A DNA stretch of 6,372 nt from Chlamydiota bacterium (GTDB taxonomy: Bacteria > Chlamydiota > Chlamydiia > Chlamydiales > Rhabdochlamydiaceae), in NCBI GenBank assembly GCA_013041585.1, contig JABEVM010000196.1:1-6372 (forward strand), given 5' to 3'. Every line of letters starts with the position of its first letter. Position 1 is the stretch's first letter. The translations under genes were made by a program, and so were the position numbers. Below, in pieces: positions 1 to 5,659 of this stretch. The notes beneath the pieces are model-generated. The model searched no databases. It saw nothing but the letters and a program-made list of their open reading frames with translations, and had not been told where the DNA came from.

Positions 1-4
1 ATAT

Positions 5-10
5 TAGAAT
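5..10 (+). promoter_or_regulatory. Possible -10 box upstream of the 44-454 gene
   Basis: TAGAAT matches the TATAAT consensus at five of six positions and would place a transcript start near base 17, giving a leader of about 27 bases. The matching -35 box would lie outside the window, so this is a weak call based on one hexamer in AT-rich DNA. Confidence 0.2.
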
Positions 11-43
11 GTTATTACTTTTTAAATAATCAAGGTCATTACT

Positions 44-454
44 ATGAGTTTATCAAAAATACAAATGGCGGGAGCTGCTTTAGCTTTTATAAATCTTACA
101 ACTCTTGCTCACGCAGCATCCAAAGGTAAAATTCCTTCAGTTAGAACCGAATCTAGCAAAATATTATTATCTGCTTCAACAAGAGCGCTAAAAATTGCTG
201 GATATAGCATCACAGGCGCCACACTCGCAGCTGGTGGAACGGTTCTAACTCTTCTTATAGCTAGTAAATTCCTTACAAAAAAAGTAGATGCTTTACCTCA
301 AGATAAGCAAAGCAAATCCGTCCAATCCGCTTTGGCAAAAGTTTTTTCTGAAATAGGATCTAAAGGTGGACATCTTATGGCTTTAACAGCTTTAACAGTA
401 GCAGTAGGACTAGCAGGGGCATCTGTAGGTTTACGGCACGGAATTAAAGCCTAA
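44..454 (+). CDS. Hypothetical small exported or membrane protein, two hydrophobic segments
   Basis: This 136-residue protein is not one I recognise. The ATG at 44 has an AAGG ribosome-binding site at 32-35, eight bases upstream, which supports this start. The N-terminus (residues 1-24) has a lysine followed by a hydrophobic run ending in A-H-A, which fits a Sec signal peptide cleaved after about residue 24. It could instead be an uncleaved anchor. Two further Gly/Ala-rich hydrophobic segments lie at about 51-77 and 109-130, separated by a polar, lysine-rich linker of about 30 residues. The second segment contains a tandem A-L-T repeat from a duplicated 9-mer at 380-397. The tail is short and basic (RHGIKA). 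Nothing catalytic is visible. Its own terminator follows at 477, so it ends its transcript here. The hydrophobic pair resembles the bilobed segment of chlamydial inclusion membrane proteins, but the Sec-like start argues against that; a small inner-membrane protein is just as likely. Confidence 0.7.
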   Translation: MSLSKIQMAGAALAFINLTTLAHAASKGKIPSVRTESSKILLSASTRALKIAGYSITGATLAAGGTVLTLLIASKFLTKKVDALPQDKQSKSVQSALAKVFSEIGSKGGHLMALTALTVAVGLAGASVGLRHGIKA

Positions 455-476
455 ACCTATTCCCTCTCTATAATAT

Positions 477-515
477 ACACCTCTGCAGTAAACCCTACCG
501 CAGAGGTGTTTTTTT
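477..515 (+). terminator. Strong intrinsic terminator after the 44-454 gene
   Basis: A perfect 10-bp stem (ACACCTCTGC at 477-486 paired with GCAGAGGTGT at 500-509) encloses a 13-base loop and runs into seven T residues (509-515). It lies 22 bases past the stop codon at 454. The T tract overlaps the stop codon (514-516) of the convergent permease gene. On the minus strand the stem is followed only by a broken A/T stretch, so termination in that direction should be weaker. Confidence 0.9.
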
Positions 516-1305
516 ATACACAGTCTAATCTAATCTTCAGACGTCTGATTCCATCCCATCCACAGAGAATAGTAAATCCAAGTAGAGCTAAGAAGCTAAC
601 CCAAAAAGGCAAATACCCTTCTGATCCTAAACAAGCAGAACGGAGTCCTTCCATAATAAAGACCATTGGATTGCATAAATTCAGGTAAGCTACAACTGGA
701 GAAAAACTATGTACCGCATGCCATGAATAGAAAAAAGTTCCAAACATATACATGGGGTTGATCACACGGACCCATAACTGCGCAATCGTTCCAATTCCTT
801 TCAAAATCCCTACCATCCATAGACTAAAGAAGCCGTAAAAAAGATGGATGAGCGGATAAATCAAGATGAATTTTAAAACAGAAATTTTTGATAGGTCAAA
901 TTGCGAGAAAAGGATCAATTTCCCAATAGGAATCAAAAAGATGGATACGACAGCTGAATTAATCGCCCAATACAGCGCCATTCTAAGGAAAAGAAGAGAT
1001 GAAGGAAGAGGAAGAGTGAGTGTATAAGAAATGGCGCGATCTCCCTGAATATCAAACATCATGTCAGACACTTTTCCAACCATATCAAAAAAGCCGAAGC
1101 TGGCAATCGATCCTATAAGGATAAAAGGACCGTAACCACCTCCTCCAAATTGCGGCATGAAATATCCAAAGACGACAAGATAGGTAAGGAGCACAAAAGA
1201 GTTATCAAAAAGCTTACTTAAGAATTCTCTTCTGTAGATAAGAAGATCTCGTCTTAGGAGCTGACAGATCGTGAGTATGTAAATTTTAGTTTTCTGTGAA
1301 ATCAC
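514..1305 (-). CDS. ABC-2 type transporter permease subunit
   Basis: This is the membrane-spanning partner of the ABC ATPase encoded just upstream; together they should form an exporter in the inner membrane. From the GTG at 1305 the protein has 263 residues, normal for ABC-2 permeases of the DrrB/NodJ type. A cytoplasmic amphipathic N-terminus with basic residues (RRD..IYRRE, about 18-27) leads into about six hydrophobic segments near 36-50, 59-77, 107-128, 144-167, 172-195 and 232-250. The N-P-x5-E-G-L-R block at about 212-222 is typical of the family's conserved C-terminal part. The GTG start is preferred because AGGAGAG sits eight bases before it. The longer ATG at 1344 (276 residues) has GGAAG touching the start codon and would prepend a charged, unconserved-looking 13-residue extension. 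With GTG the overlap with the ATPase gene is 20 bases. The substrate cannot be read from the sequence. Confidence 0.88.
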   Translation of the reverse strand: MISQKTKIYILTICQLLRRDLLIYRREFLSKLFDNSFVLLTYLVVFGYFMPQFGGGGYGPFILIGSIASFGFFDMVGKVSDMMFDIQGDRAISYTLTLPLPSSLLFLRMALYWAINSAVVSIFLIPIGKLILFSQFDLSKISVLKFILIYPLIHLFYGFFSLWMVGILKGIGTIAQLWVRVINPMYMFGTFFYSWHAVHSFSPVVAYLNLCNPMVFIMEGLRSACLGSEGYLPFWVSFLALLGFTILCGWDGIRRLKIRLDCV

Positions 1306-2059
1306 TTGGGCTTCTCTCCTCTTCCATAAGTTGGATGAATACATCTTCCAAATTTTCTTTTTTGTAATGATTTTTCAAGTTGTCCGGCGTATCAATACGT
1401 CTGATTCTTCCTTGATCAATGATGCACACACGATCTGAAAGCACTTCCGCTTCTTCTAAGTAATGTGTTGTCAAAAGGACTGTCACCCCTTTTTCTTTAA
1501 GAAATGAGATCTTTTTCCAGAGTTCTCTTCGGATTTGCACATCTAGGGCAACAGTTGGCTCATCCAAAATGATCAGTTTTGGAGAGTGCATGAGGGTTCT
1601 CGCTAAAATAAACCTCTGCTTATATCCCCCAGAGAGATACTGAGGAGAGGATTTTGCATAGGTTTTCAAATCAAACTCTTCCATGAGCTCGTCTTTACGC
1701 CTATTTGCTTCTTTCGTGGAAAGTCGAAAGAATTTCCCTGCATAGAACAAATTCTCTTCTAAAGTCAAAAGAGGATCTAGGTTCGGCTTTTGCGGGCAAA
1801 AACCCACTATGGTTCTATAAGAGAGTAGATCATCATATATAGAGGACCCTTTCCAAAAAATGTTTCCAGATGTTGGTGGGTGCAATGTCGCAATGATAGA
1901 GGAAAGAGTTGTCTTTCCAGCCCCATTGACACCAAGCAAAGAAAGAATCTCCCCTTCATATAGATCAAGGGTAATCCCAGATAGGGCTTCTTTTACCGGC
2001 TGATTTTTCTTAAAATAAACTTTTTTAATATTTTCAATCTTGAGCAAAACGTCGCTCAT
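1286..2059 (-). CDS. ABC transporter ATP-binding protein (ABC-2 exporter type)
   Basis: This 257-residue protein is the cytoplasmic ATPase that should power the adjacent permease. All nucleotide-binding motifs are present: Walker A GVNGAGKT (43-50), Q-loop glutamine in CPQ (Q90), signature LSGGYKQR (142-149), Walker B LIILDEP with the catalytic glutamate (162-168, E167), D-loop ALD (171-173) and switch histidine H199. The C-terminal LEDVFIQL block is typical of DrrA/NodI-like exporter ATPases, which fits the ABC-2 partner. One substitution stands out: the signature has tyrosine and lysine after SGG, where SGGMKQR or SGGQRQR is more usual; this is tolerated in the family. The ATG at 2059 has GAGG about five bases upstream. 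It starts 29 bases after the 79-residue gene, and its 3' end overlaps the permease gene, which suggests translational coupling and one operon. Drug, lipid or polysaccharide export are all possible. Confidence 0.95.
   Translation of the reverse strand: MSDVLLKIENIKKVYFKKNQPVKEALSGITLDLYEGEILSLLGVNGAGKTTLSSIIATLHPPTSGNIFWKGSSIYDDLLSYRTIVGFCPQKPNLDPLLTLEENLFYAGKFFRLSTKEANRRKDELMEEFDLKTYAKSSPQYLSGGYKQRFILARTLMHSPKLIILDEPTVALDVQIRRELWKKISFLKEKGVTVLLTTHYLEEAEVLSDRVCIIDQGRIRRIDTPDNLKNHYKKENLEDVFIQLMEEERSPSDFTEN
1314..1320 (-). promoter_or_regulatory. Ribosome-binding site that sets the permease start
   Basis: AGGAGAG on the minus strand lies eight bases upstream of the GTG at 1305 and inside the 3' end of the ATPase gene. 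This is close to ideal Shine-Dalgarno sequence and spacing. It is the reason for choosing GTG at 1305 over the ATG at 1344. Confidence 0.7.
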
Positions 2060-2088
2060 AAGAGCCTCTTTTGATACATTGTAAAATT

Positions 2089-2328
2089 TTACTTTGCAGC
2101 AGCGCTATTTTCTTGGTCTTTTTGCAGGGCCAAATAGGCCATGCGAGCAGTGCGAAGACCTTCTAAAACCCCCTCTTCATACCGAAAATAAGGGTGATTG
2201 TCTAAGGCTGGAAAATCATTCGGCTGAAGCAAATCATCCGCGGTAAGGTTAGGAAGAATCAAGTGAGCGGTCTTCATAACCTTTTTTTCTTGCTCTTTTA
2301 CAAGCTCGTCAAAGAGATTCTCTAACAT
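2089..2328 (-). CDS. Conserved-context hypothetical protein, 79 residues
   Basis: I do not recognise a domain here. The protein is acidic (about 14 Asp/Glu against 9 Lys/Arg), has no membrane segment or signal peptide, and starts with a helix-prone charged stretch (residues 1-20). The middle holds a proline- and aromatic-containing block (N-D-F-P near 37 and H-P-Y-F-R-Y near 44), then another predicted helix with L-R-T-A-R-M-A-Y-L-A-L. It is therefore probably a small soluble protein. The ATG at 2328 has GGAG four bases upstream, inside the end of tadA, and overlaps tadA by 20 bases. That arrangement argues for real, coupled translation. In Chlamydia a short hypothetical gene also follows tadA (CT845, as I recall it), so this may be its counterpart; that is inference from position only. 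Confidence 0.72.
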   Translation of the reverse strand: MLENLFDELVKEQEKKVMKTAHLILPNLTADDLLQPNDFPALDNHPYFRYEEGVLEGLRTARMAYLALQKDQENSAAAK

Positions 2329-2788
2329 TCGACTCCATACGTCTTTTTTGAAAAAATTCTTTTATTATATGGGAACACTCGTCTTGCAAAACCCCTGAAG
2401 TAATATCTATAGTGTGTGTAGGGTGCGTTTTTGAAAATAAATCAACAAAACTTCCATTTGCGCCATGGCGTACATCAGGCGCTCCCCAAACAAGTCTGGG
2501 AATGCGAAAAAGCAGCATAGCGCCCGCGCACATAGAGCATGGCTCGAGAGTACAATATAAGGTACACCCAAGAAGCCTCCAATTTTGTAAAATCTCAGCT
2601 GCTTTTTGCATACAGGCGAGCTCTGCGTGCTTTGAGGCGTCCTGAAGTGATTCCACAAGGTTATGGGACCTTACTAGTATTTTTCCTGAATGTACTATGA
2701 CAGCGCCAACAGGGACCTCTCCTACTATAAAAGCTTTTTTTGCTTCAAGGAGCGCTTCATTCATAAAAAATTCATCATTCGCTGTCAT
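2309..2788 (-). CDS. tadA: tRNA-specific adenosine deaminase TadA
   Basis: TadA deaminates adenosine 34 of tRNA-Arg(ACG) to inosine in the cytoplasm, letting one tRNA read CGU, CGC and CGA. The 159-residue length is normal. The cytidine/deoxycytidylate deaminase zinc site is complete: H54-A-E56, with E56 the proton shuttle, and PCSMC with C84 and C87 as the other zinc ligands. The EVPVGAVIV strand (24-32) and the R-x-H-N stretch (40-43) also match TadA. The residues before HAE read D-A-S-K, where E. coli has D-P-T-A, a mild variation. The second methionine is residue 9, but the first start places the N-terminal helix as in E. coli TadA. The Shine-Dalgarno is weak (AGAG about ten bases upstream). 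Older chlamydial annotation calls this family 'cytosine deaminase'; the substrate-loop motifs favour tRNA. It heads the minus-strand unit and diverges from rpsO. Confidence 0.94.
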   Translation of the reverse strand: MTANDEFFMNEALLEAKKAFIVGEVPVGAVIVHSGKILVRSHNLVESLQDASKHAELACMQKAAEILQNWRLLGCTLYCTLEPCSMCAGAMLLFRIPRLVWGAPDVRHGANGSFVDLFSKTHPTHTIDITSGVLQDECSHIIKEFFQKRRMESNVRESL

Positions 2789-2819
2789 ATAAAAATTTCT
2801 CTATCATGCTACAAAAAAG

Positions 2820-2831
2820 ATTCTCGAGAAT
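2820..2831. repeat. 12-bp perfect palindrome in the tadA-rpsO intergenic region
   Basis: ATTCTCGAGAAT is its own reverse complement and lies 31 bases upstream of the tadA start codon, within the predicted tadA leader. Perfect palindromes of this size can be operators for dimeric regulators. No regulator match is recognisable and a chance origin is possible. Confidence 0.25.
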
Positions 2832-2868
2832 AGTATTTCCCATAAAAGAAGAATGTGGTAGGATTTAT

Positions 2869-2897
2869 GTCATAAAATCTAGCACTACAACTGACAA
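2869..2897 (-). promoter_or_regulatory. Candidate sigma-70-type promoter for the tadA operon
   Basis: Read on the minus strand, TTGTCA (2897-2892; five of six to TTGACA) is followed by a 17-bp spacer and TATGAC (2874-2869; four of six to TATAAT). Transcription would begin near 2863, about 75 bases before the tadA start. The -35 box overlaps that of the forward candidate promoter at 2891. Consensus matching alone is weak evidence in AT-rich DNA. Confidence 0.35.
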
Positions 2898-2919
2898 AAT
2901 GCAAGTAAAAGGCTAGAAC
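2891..2919 (+). promoter_or_regulatory. Candidate distal promoter for rpsO
   Basis: CTGACA (2891-2896; five of six to TTGACA), a 17-bp spacer, then TAGAAC (2914-2919; four of six to TATAAT). This would give an rpsO leader of about 115 bases, long enough for a structured S15-binding leader of the kind known in other bacteria, although I see no clear fold there. Confidence 0.35.
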
Positions 2920-2938
2920 GAGAAAGATCTTTTTGTGA

Positions 2939-2967
2939 TTGCTGAATTAATTCACTTAAGTTACAAT
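2939..2967 (+). promoter_or_regulatory. Candidate proximal promoter for rpsO
   Basis: TTGCTG (2939-2944; only TTG matches) lies 17 bp from TACAAT (2962-2967; five of six to TATAAT). The -10 box is better than that of the distal candidate but the -35 is worse. Either or both could serve rpsO. Confidence 0.3.
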
Positions 2968-3039
2968 AAGACCAATGGTTTAACAAACGAAAGTTAGTCT
3001 ATCTTTTAAAACTCTCAATCAAGAAGGAAGATTTTTCTA

Positions 3040-3309
3040 ATGTCTTTAGATAAAGGTACCAAAGAAGAAATTACCAAAAAATTTCAGTTGCATGAGAAAG
3101 ATACAGGATCTGCAGATGTACAGATCGCTATTCTTACCGAAAGAATTGCTGAGCTTACAGAACATCTTAAGCTAGCTCCGAAAGATCACGCTTCCAGGCT
3201 GTCTTTACTTAAACTTGTTGGCCAAAGACGTAAACTGTTAGATTATCTCAATTCTACAGATACAAAACGTTATCAACACTTGATAGCGCGTCTCAACTTA
3301 CGCAAATAA
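3040..3309 (+). CDS. rpsO: 30S ribosomal protein S15
   Basis: This 89-residue protein has the standard S15 length and is recognisable along its whole sequence. S15 binds the central domain of 16S rRNA early in 30S assembly and contacts 23S rRNA in bridge B4. The N-terminal K-F-Q-L-H region, the D-T-G-S-A-D-V-Q turn (21-28), and the H-x8-L-L-x-L-V-G-Q-R-R-K-L-L-D-Y-L stretch in the C-terminal half are family hallmarks; the H-D-x-x-S-R-type RNA contact is present as D-H-A-S-R. The start is well supported by AAGGAAG at 3024-3030, nine bases before the ATG. It is followed directly by a hairpin and then pnp, the same rpsO-pnp pairing seen in E. coli and in Chlamydia. In other bacteria S15 represses its own translation through the mRNA leader; that is possible but not demonstrable here. 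Confidence 0.98.
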   Translation: MSLDKGTKEEITKKFQLHEKDTGSADVQIAILTERIAELTEHLKLAPKDHASRLSLLKLVGQRRKLLDYLNSTDTKRYQHLIARLNLRK

Positions 3310-3316
3310 TCTTTTT

Positions 3317-3340
3317 TACCCTGGACTTCAATCCAGGGTA
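3317..3340 (+). terminator. Hairpin after rpsO (partial terminator or processing site)
   Basis: A perfect 9-bp stem (TACCCTGGA at 3317-3325 with TCCAGGGTA at 3332-3340) closes a six-base loop, starting eight bases past the rpsO stop. The 3' side lacks a proper T tract: CTTTCCCCC follows. It is therefore probably a leaky terminator, an RNA processing site or a 3'-end stabiliser that lets some readthrough into pnp. E. coli has both a terminator and RNase III sites in the equivalent spacer. Confidence 0.6.
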
Positions 3341-3373
3341 CTTTCCCCCACAAAAAAACCTTTTTAATCTCTC

Positions 3374-3402
3374 TTGCCCCTTAAGGTTATACTTGCTATA
3401 GT
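3374..3402 (+). promoter_or_regulatory. Candidate promoter for pnp
   Basis: TTGCCC (3374-3379; four of six to TTGACA), a 17-bp spacer and TATAGT (3397-3402; five of six to TATAAT) form the best promoter-like pair in the rpsO-pnp spacer. Initiation near 3409 would give a pnp leader of about 110 bases containing the hairpin at 3447. Together with the hairpin after rpsO this suggests pnp has its own promoter plus readthrough. Confidence 0.45.
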
Positions 3403-3446
3403 TCATGGCTTTGATAGAAACACCTGGGATGAAATGCCCTCTACCT

Positions 3447-3464
3447 TGGATTAAATCTAATCCA
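3447..3464 (+). promoter_or_regulatory. Stem-loop in the pnp leader
   Basis: TGGATTA (3447-3453) pairs perfectly with TAATCCA (3458-3464) across a four-base AATC loop, 55 bases upstream of the pnp start codon. There is no T tract, so it is not a terminator. In E. coli PNPase represses its own synthesis after RNase III cuts a leader stem; this much shorter stem could play a comparable role, but that is inference. Confidence 0.35.
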
Positions 3465-3519
3465 TTCTAGTGGTCAGTTCATCCTATAAATAACAAAATG
3501 AACACGGAGTTTATAGTTA

Positions 3520-5631
3520 ATGAACAAACATACAAAAACAATTAGCATTGCCGGTCGCGATATTACATTTGAGACAGGCAAAATTGCGCGTCAAGCCAAC
3601 GGCGCTGTCATGATTCGCTCAGGCGACACCATGCTTCTTGCAACAGCTTGCGCTGCGCCAGAGGCAACCCCAGATGCGGATTTTTTTCCACTACGTGTGG
3701 ATTACCAAGAAAAGTTCTCTTCAACAGGGAAAACCCTTGGCGGATTCATAAAAAGAGAAGGAAGACCTGCTGAAAGAGAAATTTTAATTAGTAGGCTCAT
3801 CGACAGACCTCTTCGTCCTATGTTCGATGAAGGCTACTATAATGAAGTCCAAGTCCTAACATATGTCCTATCTTATGATGGAGTCCATACTCCAGAGCCT
3901 TTAGCGATTTGCGCAGCCTCTGCAGCTTTAGTCATCTCCGACATTCCCCTCATTAAACCAATCGGCGCAGTGCGCGTTGGATATATTGATGGCAACTTCA
4001 TAATCAACCCAACTTTAGAAGAGCAGAAAAAATCAAAGCTCGACCTCATGCTCGCTGGAACGCATGAAGCGATTCTGATGATTGAAGGTAGTTGCGACTT
4101 CCTTACAGAAGAGCAACTCTTAGAGGCCATTGAAGAAGGGCATAAAGCCATTGTAATCATTTGTGAAGCGCTAGATGAATGGCAAAAAACGATTGGAAAA
4201 CCTAAAAAAACTCCTGTTTTGCAAGTCATTCCTCAAGATCTTGTGCACGAAATGGAGAATTTAATCGGTAAAGAACTCCATGATGCATTTAAAGTAAAAG
4301 AAAAGCTTGCTAGAGAAAATGCGATAGCCCTCATTACAAAAAAAATAAAAGACCACTATCATCCAGAAGGCACCCATGAAACAAAACATCATAAAACGAT
4401 TGTTTCTGGCGCCCTAGAAAAGATCAAAGCAAACACAATGCGTCAAATGATCCTAAAAGAGCATGTACGCTCTGATGGAAGATCTTGTGAAGATATCCGT
4501 CCGATTAACATTGAACTCGAACTCTTACCACGCACTCATGGTAGCGCTCTTTTCACACGCGGCGAAACACAAACGATTGCTGTTTGTACTTTGGGCGGCG
4601 AAACGATGGGGCAACGCTACGAAGACTTAAACGAAGACAGTATCAGACGTTTCTATCTACAGTACCATTTCCCTCCTTTCTCTGTAGGTGAAGTAGGTAG
4701 AATTGGATCCCCAGGTAGAAGAGAAATCGGTCATGGAAAGCTTGCAGAAAATGCCATTAGCAAAATTCTTCCAAAACAAGAACATTTCCCATACACGATA
4801 CGTCTAGAGTCTAACATCACAGAATCCAACGGATCCTCTTCTATGGCGACCGTCTGCGGAGGCTGTTTAGCTCTTATGGACGCGGGTGTGCCGATTAAGA
4901 CACCAATTGCTGGAATTGCAATGGGCCTTATCTTAGAAGGCGACCAATTTGCTATTTTATCCGATATCCTCGGTGCAGAAGATGCGCTCGGAGATATGGA
5001 CTTCAAAGTCACTGGAGATGCAAAAGGGATCACATCCTTCCAATTAGATATTAAAATTGAAGGGATCACTCATAGTATTATGCAAGCAGCCTTGGCTCAA
5101 GCTAAGCAAGGTCGTATCCACATCCTTCAAAAAATGCTTGAAGCTTGTCCAAAATCGAAAGAGAACCTCTCTGCGCATGCTCCTCGCATTACAACAATGC
5201 AGGTTAAGCCGAGTAAAATTGGAACCATTATCGGTCCAGGCGGAAAACAAATTCGAGCAATTATTGAAGAATCAGGCGCACAAGTTGATATCAACGATGA
5301 TGGCGTGATAAGCATTGCAGCAACCAGTGAAGAAGCAATGCAAATTGCGAGAACGATGATCCATAACCTGACAGCTGAAGTTGAAATTGGTAAGACATAC
5401 ACTGGAAAAGTTGTATCGATTGTTCCTTTTGGAATGTTTGTAGAAATCTTTTCAAAAGAAGGACTTTGCCATATTTCTGAAATTTCGCATGAACGTATCC
5501 AAGATGTTAACGATGTTTGCAAAATAGGCGATAGCGTAGAAGTAAAAGTTTTGGACATCAATGACAGAGGTCAAATTAAATTGAGCCGAAAAGCTCTTTT
5601 ACCACCTCCTGCAAGTACGGCGAATCGCTAA
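3520..5631 (+). CDS. pnp: Polyribonucleotide nucleotidyltransferase (PNPase)
   Basis: PNPase degrades RNA 3' to 5' by phosphorolysis, releasing nucleoside diphosphates, as a ring-shaped cytoplasmic trimer. The 703-residue length is normal and every domain is present. The first RNase PH domain is at about 10-145, with the RNA-gripping loop as F76-I-K-R79 (FFRR in E. coli, a common variant). The helical linker domain is at about 150-245. The second RNase PH domain is at about 315-545. It has the T-R-G-E-T-Q strand (346-351), the phosphate-binding S439-S441 in SNGSSSMA, and the catalytic set D488, D494 and K496 in EDALGDMDFK. The KH domain has GPGG at 572-575 and the S1 domain runs from about 624 to 692. 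Unlike proteobacterial enzymes it has only a very short tail after S1, so no degradosome-binding extension is seen. CGGAG ends ten bases before the ATG. Several stretches closely resemble chlamydial PNPase. The next gene follows after 28 bases with no terminator between. Confidence 0.98.
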   Translation: MNKHTKTISIAGRDITFETGKIARQANGAVMIRSGDTMLLATACAAPEATPDADFFPLRVDYQEKFSSTGKTLGGFIKREGRPAEREILISRLIDRPLRPMFDEGYYNEVQVLTYVLSYDGVHTPEPLAICAASAALVISDIPLIKPIGAVRVGYIDGNFIINPTLEEQKKSKLDLMLAGTHEAILMIEGSCDFLTEEQLLEAIEEGHKAIVIICEALDEWQKTIGKPKKTPVLQVIPQDLVHEMENLIGKELHDAFKVKEKLARENAIALITKKIKDHYHPEGTHETKHHKTIVSGALEKIKANTMRQMILKEHVRSDGRSCEDIRPINIELELLPRTHGSALFTRGETQTIAVCTLGGETMGQRYEDLNEDSIRRFYLQYHFPPFSVGEVGRIGSPGRREIGHGKLAENAISKILPKQEHFPYTIRLESNITESNGSSSMATVCGGCLALMDAGVPIKTPIAGIAMGLILEGDQFAILSDILGAEDALGDMDFKVTGDAKGITSFQLDIKIEGITHSIMQAALAQAKQGRIHILQKMLEACPKSKENLSAHAPRITTMQVKPSKIGTIIGPGGKQIRAIIEESGAQVDINDDGVISIAATSEEAMQIARTMIHNLTAEVEIGKTYTGKVVSIVPFGMFVEIFSKEGLCHISEISHERIQDVNDVCKIGDSVEVKVLDINDRGQIKLSRKALLPPPASTANR

Positions 5632-5648
5632 CATTCGCGTCAGAACAT

Positions 5649-5653
5649 AGGGG
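5649..5653 (+). promoter_or_regulatory. Ribosome-binding site for the GTG-started gene at 5660
   Basis: AGGGG ends six bases before the GTG at 5660; GGAG at 5655-5658 is too close to the start to be useful. An in-frame TAG at 5648-5650 rules out any start further upstream, so GTG at 5660 is the first possible start. It is also the one that yields a complete signal peptide. Confidence 0.55.
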
Positions 5654-5659
5654 CGGAGT

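Noticed and set aside
380..397. Tandem 9-mer GCTTTAACA repeated twice
   Set aside because: Only two copies, in frame, encoding A-L-T twice within a hydrophobic segment. A minor local duplication rather than a repeat element.
506..688. 60-codon plus-strand frame opposite the permease C-terminus
   Set aside because: It starts inside the terminator T tract, has no Shine-Dalgarno, lies antisense to a well-supported gene and encodes low-complexity basic sequence.
2412..2645. Plus-strand frame, and a second minus-strand frame at 2407-2658, within tadA
   Set aside because: Both are out-of-frame shadows of tadA, whose own frame shows all zinc-site motifs.
3873..5561. Several minus-strand frames and one plus-strand frame (5057-5308) within pnp
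   Set aside because: The pnp frame is continuous with intact domains from end to end. The others are shadows created by its codon use and carry no motif or ribosome-binding site.
5402..5613. Possible PNPase truncation because the protein ends just after the S1 domain
   Set aside because: The S1 domain is complete and many PNPases end within about 10-20 residues of it, so this is normal length.
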